Source of the DNA: JAIBJN01 sp035762005
GTDB taxonomy: Bacteria > Actinomycetota > Thermoleophilia > Gaiellales > Gaiellaceae
Assembly: GCA_035762005.1 (NCBI GenBank)
Contig: DASTQA010000079.1
Span: 1 to 20,450 of the forward strand
Length of the DNA stretch: 20,450 nt
Direction: 5' to 3'
Shown: piece by piece, positions 12,177 through 19,584 of the stretch
Layout: each line of letters starts with the position of its first letter
How positions within the stretch are numbered: position 1 is the first letter of the stretch
Notes under the pieces: generated by a model
Told to the model about the DNA's origin: nothing
What the model saw: the letters and a program-made list of their open reading frames with translations, nothing else
Databases searched by the model: none
Position numbers and translations under genes: made by a program

Positions 12177-12779
12177 GTGACCCGCCGCAAATCCCGGTAC
12201 CGCTCGCTCGCCTCGCTCCGGCGCGACAACCGCGTCTGCCGCGCCTGCGCCGAGGCCGGCTTCCCGCTCGAGTCGCTGCCCGTCTTCGAGGGGCGACCCG
12301 GCCAGCGCGCGATGATCGTCGGGCAGTCGCCCGGGATCGTCGAAGCGCTCGAGCGGCGTCCCTGGCGCGGGCGGGCGGGCATGACGCTGCGCCGCTGGCT
12401 GGGGCTCGACGAGGAGAGCTTCTACGCCACCTTCCACTGCGCCTCGGTCACGCGCTGCTACCCCGGGCGTCACCCGTCCGGCCGGGGCGACCGTCCCGCG
12501 ACGCCCGCGGAGATGGACCTCTGCCGGTTCTGGCTCGACTGGGAGCTGCGGCTCCTGCGGCCCCGCCTCGTCCTCCCGGTCGGCGGGCTGGCGATCCGTC
12601 GTCTCCTCGGCGTCTCGCGTCTCGGGGAGTGCATCGGGGCCCGGCTTCCGCTCGACGACGCGGTCGCCGTCCCGCTCCCGCACCCGTCCGGCGCGAGCGG
12701 CTGGCTCAACGACCCGGCGAACCGCGAGCGCCTCGCGGCCGCGCTCGCGCTCGTCGACGAGGAGCTCGCGCGGCTCTAG
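12177..12779 (+). CDS. uracil-DNA glycosylase family protein (Fe-S type, family 4/5-like)
   Basis: 200 aa; would remove uracil from DNA in base-excision repair. Four cysteines fit the iron-sulfur pattern of family 4: C21 and C24 (VCRAC), C94 (SVTRCYPG) and C116 (MDLCRFW). The first active-site loop reads MIVGQSPGIVEALE (47-60), with GQSPG where family 4 usually has GEAPG, and the second motif is PHPSGASGW (168-176). The N-terminus is basic (MTRRKSRYRS). GTG 12177 lacks a Shine-Dalgarno; the next in-frame starts would remove the CxxC. The Glu-to-Gln change suggests a divergent subgroup whose substrate range may differ. It overlaps the convergent DUF6328 gene by 4 bp (CTAG). Confidence 0.82.
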   Translation: MTRRKSRYRSLASLRRDNRVCRACAEAGFPLESLPVFEGRPGQRAMIVGQSPGIVEALERRPWRGRAGMTLRRWLGLDEESFYATFHCASVTRCYPGRHPSGRGDRPATPAEMDLCRFWLDWELRLLRPRLVLPVGGLAIRRLLGVSRLGECIGARLPLDDAVAVPLPHPSGASGWLNDPANRERLAAALALVDEELARL

Positions 12780-13243
12780 CCGCGCAGGCGCCGGTAGAGG
12801 GGAAGGACGTACCAGAAGCCGGCGAAAGTCGCCCCGACGAGCGCTCCGACGACGGCGGTGGCCGGCTCGCCGAAGACGACGTCCGTGATGAGGTAGACCG
12901 ACGCCGTCATCGCCGAGGCCATGAAGACCGTCGCCGCGATGGCGGTGGCGGTGGCGAGGCGGAGGAGCGTGTCCTTGTCCTGCTGCCGCCAGTTGATGCG
13001 GTGGGCGGCCGTCGGCGTGATCAGGAGCACGGTCGCGAGCGTCGCGCAGATGAGGGCGGCGAAGTAGACGTACTCCTGGTGCGTCGTCAGGTCGGTGAAG
13101 CGGTTCTGGAAGGGGAGGATGAGGAGGAACCCGAAGAGCACCTGGATGCCCGGCATCGCCAGGCGGTGCTCCTCGACGAGCTCGCTCCACTCCTGGTCGA
13201 GCTCCTCCTTCCCCCGCTTCCGCTCGCCGTCGTCCGCCACCAC
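12776..13243 (-). CDS. DUF6328-type four-helix membrane protein
   Basis: 155 aa. A charged N-terminal segment (DDGERKRGKEELDQEWSELVEEHRLAMPG) precedes four membrane helices at about 31-48, 60-78, 97-118 and 124-148, ending in a basic PLYRRLRG tail. The motif QVLFGFLLILPFQNRFTDL followed by EYVYFAALICATLATVLLITPTAAHR is typical of the actinobacterial DUF6328 family, which has no assigned function. Two consecutive GTG codons (13243 and 13240) are possible starts. TACGCT lies 4 nt upstream of the first and may be a -10 for a leaderless mRNA. The much longer open frame upstream is antisense to the oxidoreductase gene and is not coding. Confidence 0.8.
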   Translation of the reverse strand: MVADDGERKRGKEELDQEWSELVEEHRLAMPGIQVLFGFLLILPFQNRFTDLTTHQEYVYFAALICATLATVLLITPTAAHRINWRQQDKDTLLRLATATAIAATVFMASAMTASVYLITDVVFGEPATAVVGALVGATFAGFWYVLPLYRRLRG

Positions 13244-13302
13244 GGAGAGCGTAACGCCGCCGGGCTCGGCTGCGTGCCGCCGTCCGTGCGAACCTGCGCG
13301 GC

Positions 13303-13332
13303 ATGCGGATCCTCGTCGGGACTGACGCATGA
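13303..13332 (+). CDS. possible 9-residue ORF overlapping the oxidoreductase start
   Basis: ATG 13303 encodes MRILVGTDA and stops at TGA 13330-13332, overlapping the ATG at 13329 as ATGA, the usual form of translational coupling. The peptide resembles the first strand of universal stress proteins (ILVGTDxS), so it may be a remnant or chance. There is no clear ribosome binding site. Confidence 0.22.
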   Translation: MRILVGTDA

Positions 13333-14747
13333 GCGCCGGGCGTGACGCCGTCGTCGTCGGCTCGGGGCCGAACGGCCTCGCCGCCGCCGTGACGCTGGCC
13401 CGCGCCGGGCTCTCAGTGCTCGTCCTCGAGGCGGCCGAGAGCCCCGGAGGAGGCCTGCGGTCGGCCGAGCTGACGTTCCCGGGGCACGTGCACGACGTCT
13501 GTGCCGCCGTCCACCCGTGGGCGGAGGCCTCGCCGTTCCTGCGCACGGTGCCGCTGGCGGCGCACGGCGTCGAGCTCGTCCACCCTCCGGCGCCGCTCGC
13601 CCACCCGTTCGACGACGGCACCGCCGCGGTCCTCGAGCGCTCGCTCGCGGAGACGGCGGCGTCGCTCGGCGCCGACGCGGCGGCGTACCGGCGGCTCCTC
13701 GGGCCGTTCGTGCGCTCGGCGGACGCGCTTCTCGAGGGCGCGCTCGCGCCGCCGTTCCCGCCCCGCCGCCCGCTCGCCCTCGCGCGGCTCGGGCTGGCGG
13801 GCCTGCGCCCGGCCGCGCGCCTCGCGTCGCGCTTCGAGGGCGAGAAGGCGCGGGGTCTCTTCGCCGGCTTGGCCGCCCACTCCCAGCTCTCGCTGCACGC
13901 CCCCCTCTCCGCCGCCTTCGGGATCGTCCTCGCGGCGACGGCCCACGCCCACGGCTGGCCGCTCGTCCGGGGCGGCTCGCAGCGCCTCGCCGACGGCCTC
14001 GTCTCGTACCTGCGCTCCCTCGGCGGCGAGGTGCTGACCCGCCGGCCGGTCGAGTCCGCAGCCGATCTGCCGCCGGCCGGCACGGTCCTCCTCGACCTCG
14101 GCCCGCGGGCCGTCGTCCGCGTGGCCGGCTCGCGGCTGCCGGACCGCTACAGGCGTCGCCTCCTGCGCCACCGGTACGGGCCGGGCGCCTTCAAGATCGA
14201 CTGGGCCCTCGCTGGACCGGTTCCGTGGCGGGCTCCCGAGTGCGCCCGCGCCGCCACGGTCCACCTCGGGGCGACGCTCGCCGAGATCGCCGCCTCGGAG
14301 GACGCCGTCGCCCGGGGCGACCACCCGGACCGCCCCTTCGTCCTGCTCGTCCAGCCGAGCCTCTTCGACGACGCTCGCGCGCCGGCCGGACGGCAGTCCC
14401 TCTGGGCCTACTGCCACGTGCCGAACGGCTCCACGGTCGACATGACGGCCGCGGTGGAGAGCCAGATCGAGCGCTTCGCCCCGGGCTTCCGGGATCTCGT
14501 CGCCGCCCGGAGCATCCTGGGGCCCGCCGACCTCGAGCGCTACAACCCCAACTACGTCGGCGGGGACATCAACGGTGGCCTGCAGGATCTCCGCGGGCTC
14601 CTCGCGCGCCCGGCGCTCAGGCTCGTCCCCTACGCGACCCCCGCCGCCGGCCTCTACCTCTGCTCGGCCTCGACGCCGCCGGGGGGAGGAGCGCACGGGA
14701 TGTGCGGGCACCTCGCCGCCCGGGCGGCCCTCCGCTCGCTCGGCTGA
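13329..14747 (+). CDS. FAD-dependent oxidoreductase, phytoene-dehydrogenase/PYROXD2-like
   Basis: 472 aa, of the COG1233 group of flavin amine-oxidase-fold proteins. The FAD-binding Rossmann motif is at the N-terminus, VVVGSGPNGLAAAVTLARAG, with the ribose-binding acid in VLVLEAAESPGGG. The substrate region includes HDVCAAVHPWAEASPFLR. Near the C-terminus YNPNYVGGDINGG and GLYLCSASTPPGGGAHGMCG form the second FAD-contacting block. Despite the usual label, such stand-alone genes are not necessarily carotenoid desaturases. No crtB or other carotenoid gene is beside it, so the substrate is unknown. Strong hairpins follow the stop (14769-14833). A 9-codon ORF overlaps its start. Confidence 0.87.
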   Translation: MSAGRDAVVVGSGPNGLAAAVTLARAGLSVLVLEAAESPGGGLRSAELTFPGHVHDVCAAVHPWAEASPFLRTVPLAAHGVELVHPPAPLAHPFDDGTAAVLERSLAETAASLGADAAAYRRLLGPFVRSADALLEGALAPPFPPRRPLALARLGLAGLRPAARLASRFEGEKARGLFAGLAAHSQLSLHAPLSAAFGIVLAATAHAHGWPLVRGGSQRLADGLVSYLRSLGGEVLTRRPVESAADLPPAGTVLLDLGPRAVVRVAGSRLPDRYRRRLLRHRYGPGAFKIDWALAGPVPWRAPECARAATVHLGATLAEIAASEDAVARGDHPDRPFVLLVQPSLFDDARAPAGRQSLWAYCHVPNGSTVDMTAAVESQIERFAPGFRDLVAARSILGPADLERYNPNYVGGDINGGLQDLRGLLARPALRLVPYATPAAGLYLCSASTPPGGGAHGMCGHLAARAALRSLG

Positions 14748-14768
14748 GCGCCGTCGCCGGACGGGCGA

Positions 14769-14805
14769 CCGCGGCAGGCGCGCCCGTGGAGCACGCCTGC
14801 CGCGG
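14769..14805 (+). terminator. perfect 12-bp hairpin after the oxidoreductase gene
   Basis: CCGCGGCAGGCG (14769-14780) and CGCCTGCCGCGG (14794-14805) pair perfectly around a 13-nt loop, 21 nt after the stop at 14747. This is the expected position and strength for an intrinsic terminator in a high-GC genome. No T-run follows. Confidence 0.6.
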
Positions 14806-14808
14806 CGA

Positions 14809-14833
14809 GGAGGATCGGAATGAGAGATCCTCC
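14809..14833. terminator. second perfect hairpin in tandem
   Basis: GGAGGATC (14809-14816) and GATCCTCC (14826-14833) pair perfectly around 9 nt, starting 3 nt after the previous hairpin. The tandem arrangement may strengthen or make bidirectional the termination between two convergent genes. Confidence 0.45.
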
Positions 14834-15138
14834 GTGATCCGGACAGCCCGGCCGAGGCGCCCGTTGCAGGCAGGCAGGTGGCGCCCGCGGCCGGGATCCG
14901 GGTGGGAGTGGCCGGCTCGTCGGGGAGGTGGGTGACGATCCGGCCGTGGGGAAATCTGGTGCAGCGACCGGGGTACGGCCTCTCGAGGCGCCGGCCCGTG
15001 AGCTGCTGTCTACGTCTTGAACCTCCCGTCTCTGCCCGGTCGCGCCGGTCGCGGAGCGGCCGCTCCGCCGCGCGCCCGCAGGCGACGCGGCGACCGGCTG
15101 CTGTCCGCAGACGCGAGGCCGGGCGTCTCTTCCCGGAC
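14834..15138. other. non-coding stretch, no gene supported
   Basis: This segment lies between convergent genes. Open frames cross it on both strands, but their translations are Arg/Pro/Ser-rich low-complexity sequence without family features, starts with ribosome sites, or conserved motifs. I see no tRNA fold and no convincing riboswitch. A cobalamin-box-like stretch near 14950 was considered and rejected. Confidence 0.5.
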
Positions 15139-15164
15139 GAGGCGGCGCCCGCCGGGCGCGCCTC
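15139..15164 (-). terminator. hairpin terminator of the small membrane protein gene
   Basis: GAGGC (15139-15143), a bulged G, GCGCCCG (15145-15151), C, CGGGCGC (15153-15159), then GCCTC (15160-15164) form a 12-bp stem with one bulge. On the minus strand it starts 9 nt after the stop codon at 15174-15176. Confidence 0.5.
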
Positions 15165-15173
15165 GATCGGCTC

Positions 15174-15773
15174 CTAGGACGCCGGGAGCGAGGCGGGCGG
15201 TGCCCGCTGGCCGCCCCCGAGAGCGAGGCGGAGAGCGGGAGCGCGGCCGGTCGGGCTGGGCGCGAAGACGCCTCTCCCGAAAGAGGCGAGGGCGGGCCGC
15301 GGGCCGACGACCGCCCGCGCGACGGACTCCGCGAGTCCGAGGATTCCGTCGGCGACGCGCAGCGCGACGACGGCGACCCCGAGCTGCACGCCGACGACGA
15401 CGAGCGCCAGGGGCGCGAGCTCGAGGGCGATCCCCGCCGCGCCCGCGAGCGTCCAGCCCGAGGCGGCGAGCAGCTCGCCGAAGAGCCCGAGCACCGGGAC
15501 GGCGCCGAAGAGCCACAGCGACCTCGCCCGGCGCATCCGCATCCGCGGGTCGAGGACGGCAATGCCGGCGAGGACGAGCGAGAGCGAGAGGCAGAGAGTC
15601 AGCGAGGTGGTCAGGTAGCCGAGCTCCGCGGCCTCCAACCCCGGCGACCCGTGCGCCCCGGCGTGAGCCGACGGCGAGCCGCCGCCCGCGCTGCGGTGCG
15701 CCAGCCAGTGGGCGCCGGCCCACGCGATCCCGCCGAGGGCCAGGAAGACCGGCAAACGGACGCCACGCCGCAT
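15174..15773 (-). CDS. small polytopic membrane protein with paired HxxxH motifs
   Basis: 199 aa, no family recognised. Membrane helices lie at about 6-24, 52-74, 86-106 and 111-141. The loop after the first helix carries two HxxxH motifs, HWLAH (22-26) and HAGAH (37-41), which could bind a divalent metal. The C-terminal 50 residues are a Pro/Ala/Gly/Arg-rich tail, probably disordered. ATG 15773 is chosen because hydrophobic sequence begins directly after it and TATGGT lies 6 nt upstream; earlier in-frame starts add low-complexity residues. It diverges from the universal stress protein gene across 187 nt. Confidence 0.68.
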   Translation of the reverse strand: MRRGVRLPVFLALGGIAWAGAHWLAHRSAGGGSPSAHAGAHGSPGLEAAELGYLTTSLTLCLSLSLVLAGIAVLDPRMRMRRARSLWLFGAVPVLGLFGELLAASGWTLAGAAGIALELAPLALVVVGVQLGVAVVALRVADGILGLAESVARAVVGPRPALASFGRGVFAPSPTGRAPALRLALGGGQRAPPASLPAS

Positions 15774-15960
15774 GGGGGGACCATAGACCATCGCCAAAGG
15801 CGGTACCAGCCGGGGCCGGCGACGGAGAGGAGCCCGGGCTCGGTAGAAAGGCGCAGCGCGGGCGGGAAAGACCCGATCCCCGATCAGCGCCCGCACGGAT
15901 TCCGCCGGCGCCGGCGCGGGCGACGCTGCAGGTGGCAACTCGCGAGGGAAAGGACGGACC

Positions 15961-16401
15961 ATGAACGGAACGGGCACTGCGACCATCGTCGTGGGGGTCG
16001 ACGGCTCCGACCACGCCGAGCACGCGCTCGCGTGGGCCGTCGAGGAAGCGAAGCTCCGGCAGGCGCGGATCCGGCTCGTGACCGCCTGGCACGTGCCCGT
16101 GTCCGCCTACGGGGCGCCCGGGTTCCTCCCGACGGTGACGCCGTCGCTCGAGGAGAGCACGCGCTCCGTCGCCGAGGAGGTCGCCGCGGCGGCGGAGGAG
16201 CGCGTCCGCTCGGCGGGGGTCGAGGCGGAGACGAGCGTCTGCCACGGCCAGGCCGCGGACACCCTCCTCGAGGAGGCGGCTGCCGCCGACCTCCTCGTCG
16301 TCGGCTCGCGGGGACACGGCGGCTTCGCCGGCCTGCTGCTCGGCTCGGTGAGCGCGCAGTGCGCCCACCACGCGCCCTGCCCGCTCGTGATCGTGCGCTG
16401 A
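15961..16401 (+). CDS. universal stress protein (UspA family, ATP-binding type)
   Basis: 146 aa, a single Usp domain and cytosolic. It begins IVVGVDGSDHAEHALAWAVEEA, with Asp14 in the nucleotide pocket. The ATP-binding signature G-2x-G-9x-G-S is complete in GSRGHGGFAGLLLGSVS (about 115-131), followed by the final strand CPLVIVR. Proteins with this signature bind ATP and usually respond to starvation, hypoxia or redox stress in actinobacteria. ATG 15961 has AAGGA 6 nt upstream. The upstream 187 nt shows no other gene. The next gene has its own promoter-like sequence, so this is probably a single-gene unit. Confidence 0.93.
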   Translation: MNGTGTATIVVGVDGSDHAEHALAWAVEEAKLRQARIRLVTAWHVPVSAYGAPGFLPTVTPSLEESTRSVAEEVAAAAEERVRSAGVEAETSVCHGQAADTLLEEAAAADLLVVGSRGHGGFAGLLLGSVSAQCAHHAPCPLVIVR

Positions 16402-16428
16402 GCTCGGCGACAGGCCGCGCGCGCCCGG

Positions 16429-16457
16429 TTGCGCGTCCTCTTCCGCCCGACGATAAT
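16429..16457 (+). promoter_or_regulatory. promoter of the BMP lipoprotein gene
   Basis: TTGCGC (16429-16434) and GATAAT (16452-16457) are separated by 17 nt. The -10 matches 5/6 of the consensus and is conspicuous in this GC-rich DNA. Transcription would start near 16464, giving a short 5' UTR that includes CCGGG/CCCGG arms around 7 nt and the GAGGAG ribosome site before ATG 16491. Confidence 0.58.
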
Positions 16458-16490
16458 CACCGGGCTTTCGACCCGGCCCGAGGAGAAGAG

Positions 16491-17624
16491 ATGCCCCGCG
16501 TGCTCGTTGCCCTGCTCGCTGCCGCCCTGCTCGCGCTCGGGCTCGTCGCCTGTGGGGGCGACGACGACGATTCCTCGGCCGACGAGGTCGCGACCGGCGC
16601 CGGCGAGGCCGGAGGATCCGACTCCGAGGCGTTCAAGGTGGGCTTCCTCTACATCGGCCCGCCCGGCGACCACGGCTGGACGTTCCAGCACGACGAGGCG
16701 CGCAAGTACCTCGAGGAGAACGTCGAGGGCGTCGAGACGATCGCGCTCGACTCGGTGCCGGAGGCCAACTCGGGCCCGGCGATCGACCAGCTCGTCGCCC
16801 AGGGGGCGAAGATGATCTTCGCGACGAGCTTCGGCTACGGGGACACGGTCATCCAGAAGGCGCAGCAGTATCCGGACGTCGTCTTCGAGCACGCCACCGG
16901 CCTCGAACGGGCGGACAACGTCGCCACGTACTTCGTCAGCCACTGGCAGCCCGCCTACCTCCTCGGCGTCATGGCCGGGCGGATGACCGAGTCGAACAGG
17001 CTGGGCTACGTCGCCTCGTTCCCGATTCCGGAGATCGTGCGCGACGTCAACGCCTACACGCTCGGCGCGCAGAGCGTGAACCCCGACGTGAAGGTCGAGG
17101 TGGTCTTCATCAACACGTGGTTCGACCCCCCGACCGAGAAGCAGGCGGCGCGCGGGCTGATCGACGCGGGCGCGGACGTCCTCTTCGGCATCACGGACAG
17201 CCCCTCCGTCCTCGAGGAGGCGGCCGAGCACGACGGCGTCTACGCCTCCACCTGGAACTCGGACATGGGCCGCTTCGGGCCCGACGCGTTCCTCTCGGCG
17301 ATCGTCCTCACCTGGGGGCCGTACTACGCGGACCGCGTCCAGCAGGCGATGGACGGCGCCTGGGCGTCCGAGGACTACTGGGGGACGATGGGCGAGGACG
17401 TCGTGGCGCTCGCCCCCTACGGCGAGTCCGTGCCCGAGGAGGTGCGGACCGAGATCGACGAGATGGTGGCGGGGTTCGAAGACGGCTCGTTCGAGCCGTT
17501 CGTCGGCCCGGTCCGCGACCAGGCGGGCGACGTGCAGATCCCGGAAGGCGAGGAGATCAGCTTCGAGCAGTTCGTGACCTGGGACTGGTTCGTCGAGGGC
17601 GTCGAAGGCACGCTGCCGAGGTAA
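16491..17624 (+). CDS. BMP-family ABC transporter substrate-binding lipoprotein (nucleoside-type)
   Basis: 377 aa. The lipoprotein signal ends in LVAC with acylated Cys21. An Asp/Ser/Gly-rich tether is followed by a periplasmic-binding fold. Basic-membrane-protein (PnrA/TmpC-like) features are FKVGFLYIGPPGDHGWTFQHDEARKYL, the conserved IDQLVAQGAKMIFATSFGYGD, YFVSHWQPAYLLGVMAGRM, and VFINTWFDPPTEKQAARGLIDAGADVLFGI. The family binds purine nucleosides and delivers them to a two-permease ABC importer. ATG 16491 has GAGGAG 5 nt before it. A longer upstream reading frame is not coding. The deaminase gene follows 9 nt after the stop, and two matching permease genes lie convergent at 18670-20450. 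Together these point to purine nucleoside uptake coupled to deamination. Confidence 0.92.
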   Translation: MPRVLVALLAAALLALGLVACGGDDDDSSADEVATGAGEAGGSDSEAFKVGFLYIGPPGDHGWTFQHDEARKYLEENVEGVETIALDSVPEANSGPAIDQLVAQGAKMIFATSFGYGDTVIQKAQQYPDVVFEHATGLERADNVATYFVSHWQPAYLLGVMAGRMTESNRLGYVASFPIPEIVRDVNAYTLGAQSVNPDVKVEVVFINTWFDPPTEKQAARGLIDAGADVLFGITDSPSVLEEAAEHDGVYASTWNSDMGRFGPDAFLSAIVLTWGPYYADRVQQAMDGAWASEDYWGTMGEDVVALAPYGESVPEEVRTEIDEMVAGFEDGSFEPFVGPVRDQAGDVQIPEGEEISFEQFVTWDWFVEGVEGTLPR

Positions 17625-17633
17625 GGAGGACCC

Positions 17634-18662
17634 GTGGACTACGCCGAGTACCTGCGCCGCGTGCCCAAGGTCGAGCTGCACTGTCACTTCGAAGGGACCG
17701 TGCGCCCGCAGACGTTCGCCGACCTGGCGAGGAAGCACGACGTCGAGCTGCCCACCGAGGACGCCGACAGGCTCTACGACTACGACTCGATCTACGAGTT
17801 CCTGAAGATCTTCGCCATGGTCTCCTCGACGCTCCGCGACCAGGAGGACTTCGCCAGGGCGGCCTACGAGTCGATCGAGGACGGCGTCCAGCTCGGGAAC
17901 CTGAAGTACCGCGAGATGTTCTTCAACCCGACGCTGCACACGGGGCGCGGCATCCCCTACAAGACCGTCGTCGACGGCCTCGTGGACGGAATCCACCAGG
18001 CGGAGCGCGACTTCGGGGTCGCGTGCCGCCTGATCGCCGACGTCTACCGCCAGGATCCGCCCGAGGTGGCGCGCACGATGGTCGAGCAGGTGCTCGAGCA
18101 CCGACGCGACGAGCTCATCGGCCTCGGCATGGACGGGGCGGAGGCGCCCGACCCGCCGGAGAAGTTCGTCGAGGCCTATCGCCTCGCGAAGGAGGGGGGC
18201 CTGCGGCTCACGGCCCACGCCTGCGAGGACGCGCCGGCGCAGAACATCACCACCTGCCTCGACCTGCTCGGCTGCGAGCGGATCGACCACGGCTACCACG
18301 TCCTGGGCGACCCGAAGGTGGTCGAGCGGACGCGCGACGAGGGCATCACCTTCACCGTCTGCCCGACGGCGACGGCCGTCTGCTACTTCGACCCGGACGA
18401 CCTCACGAAGCACCCGATCCGGCAGATGGCCGACGAAGGGCTCACGATCATGATCAACTCCGACGACCCGCCGATGTTCCACACGGACATCGGCAAGGAG
18501 TACGTCGGGATGGTCGAGGCCGCCGGCTGGGGCCCGGAGAAGGTCAGGGAGTTCGTCATGAACGGGATCGACGGCTCGTGGGCCTCGGACGACGAGAAAC
18601 GCCGTCTGCGACAGGACTTCGAGCGGGAGCTCGAGGACCTCGACGCCGCGCTCGAGCGCTGA
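17634..18662 (+). CDS. adenosine/adenine deaminase-like amidohydrolase
   Basis: 342 aa, cytosolic, of the ADA fold (TIM-barrel zinc hydrolase). Zinc ligands are H16 and H18 (ELHCHFEGT), H195 and D277; the catalytic acid is E198 in LTAHACEDA; the further catalytic His and Asp are H219 (RIDHGYH) and D278 (NSDDPPMF). YREMFFNPTLHTGRGIPYKTV and the block after TVCP look closer to the adenine-deaminase-like (Ade/Aah1) branch than to classical adenosine deaminase. Two positions differ from the usual family text: HACE instead of HAGE, and CPTAT instead of CPLSN. The zinc centre is intact, so activity is expected, but adenosine, adenine or another aminopurine could be the substrate. GTG 17634 follows AAGGAGGA. 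It is co-transcribed with the BMP gene by spacing (9 nt) and supports purine salvage. Confidence 0.88.
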   Translation: MDYAEYLRRVPKVELHCHFEGTVRPQTFADLARKHDVELPTEDADRLYDYDSIYEFLKIFAMVSSTLRDQEDFARAAYESIEDGVQLGNLKYREMFFNPTLHTGRGIPYKTVVDGLVDGIHQAERDFGVACRLIADVYRQDPPEVARTMVEQVLEHRRDELIGLGMDGAEAPDPPEKFVEAYRLAKEGGLRLTAHACEDAPAQNITTCLDLLGCERIDHGYHVLGDPKVVERTRDEGITFTVCPTATAVCYFDPDDLTKHPIRQMADEGLTIMINSDDPPMFHTDIGKEYVGMVEAAGWGPEKVREFVMNGIDGSWASDDEKRRLRQDFERELEDLDAALER

Positions 18663-18669
18663 CGGCTCC

Positions 18670-19584
18670 TCAGCCGCCGCGGACGTAGGCCTCGCCGAGG
18701 GCGTCCGGCGCGCGCAGGCGCCGCCGCGACCCGAGAGCCGTCACGGCGACGAGCACGAGGATCGTGGCGACGTAGGGAATCATCCCGAGGAGCGTCGCGG
18801 GCACGTCCACCCCGATGATCTGGGCGCGGAAGGCCAGCACGTCGAGCGTGCCGAAGAAGAACGCGCCCACCATCACCCGCAGGGGGTCCCACGTGGCGAA
18901 GATGACGAGCGCCAGCGCGATGAAACCGCGGCCTGCGGTCATGTTCTCGCTCCAGTTGCCGACCTCGGCGAGCGAGAGCGAGGCCCCGGCGAGCCCGGCC
19001 AACGCACCGCCGAACATGACCGCCCCGTACCGGTAGGCCGTCACGGAGACGCCCATGACGTCGGCGGCGGCCGGGCTCTCCCCGCAGGCGCGGAGGTGGA
19101 GCCCCACCCGCGTGCGCGCCAGCACCCACCAGACGAGCGGCGCGAGGACGTAGCCGGCGTAGACGAGCACGTGATGCTGGAAGAAGATCTCGCCGATCCC
19201 GGGGATCGCGGCGAGCCCGGGCACGTCGACCTCGCGGAAGCGCGCCTCCGCTGGGATGCCGACGACCGAGCGGCCGATCAGGGCGGAGAGCCCCGTCGCC
19301 GCGATCGTGACCCCGAGCCCGGAGATGATCTGGTTCGCCCGGAGCGTGACGGAGAAGAAGGCATGGACCGCGGCGGCGAGCGCGCCCGCGCCGAGGGCCG
19401 CGGCGACGCCGGATGCGAGCGAGCCGGTCGCGTCCATCGCCACGAAGCCGACGACCGCGCCGACGAGCATCGTCCCCTCGATTCCGAGGTTGATGACCCC
19501 GGCACGCTCGGCGACCGTCTCGCCGAGCGCGGCGAAGAGGAGCGGCGTGCCGGCGGCGACGGCCGCGGTGAGCAATGTCGTCAG
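18670..19584 (-). CDS. ABC transporter permease, nucleoside type (second permease)
   Basis: About 304 aa with 8-9 membrane helices, of the BPD_transp_2 / branched-chain-type permease family used by BMP importers. Hallmarks are AGTPLLFAALGETVAERAGVINLGIEG near the N-terminus, ANQIISGLGVTIAATGLSALIGR, and the ATPase-contacting loop LRACGESPAAADVMGVSV (homologous to the GENPxAA loop), ending in SRRRLRAPDALGEAYVRGG. No ATG or GTG is available at the expected N-terminus. A CTG at 19584 overlaps the upstream TGA as CTGA and has GGAGGAG 11 nt before it; TTG 19575 is the conservative alternative. It is downstream of and coupled to the first permease gene, and converges with the deaminase gene, leaving 7 bp. 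Confidence 0.9.
   Translation of the reverse strand: MTTLLTAAVAAGTPLLFAALGETVAERAGVINLGIEGTMLVGAVVGFVAMDATGSLASGVAAALGAGALAAAVHAFFSVTLRANQIISGLGVTIAATGLSALIGRSVVGIPAEARFREVDVPGLAAIPGIGEIFFQHHVLVYAGYVLAPLVWWVLARTRVGLHLRACGESPAAADVMGVSVTAYRYGAVMFGGALAGLAGASLSLAEVGNWSENMTAGRGFIALALVIFATWDPLRVMVGAFFFGTLDVLAFRAQIIGVDVPATLLGMIPYVATILVLVAVTALGSRRRLRAPDALGEAYVRGG

Noticed and set aside
14940..15010. Cobalamin-riboswitch-like text (GGGGAAATCTGGTGCAGCGACC)
   Set aside because: Only the B12-box core is vaguely matched. The paired elements and conserved CCCGCnACTG segment are missing, and no plus-strand gene lies downstream.
14878..15177. A 99-codon plus-strand ORF in the gap between convergent genes
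   Set aside because: It has no usable ribosome site, an Arg/Ser/Pro-rich sequence, and runs through the terminator hairpin of the opposite gene.
15904..15916. CCGGCGCCGG palindrome upstream of the universal stress protein gene
   Set aside because: It is pure GC and common by chance, with no clear promoter relation.
16107..18482. A 791-codon open frame on the minus strand
   Set aside because: It is antisense to the universal stress, BMP and deaminase genes, whose motifs are unambiguous. Its translation is His/Val/Arg/Asp-rich shadow sequence.
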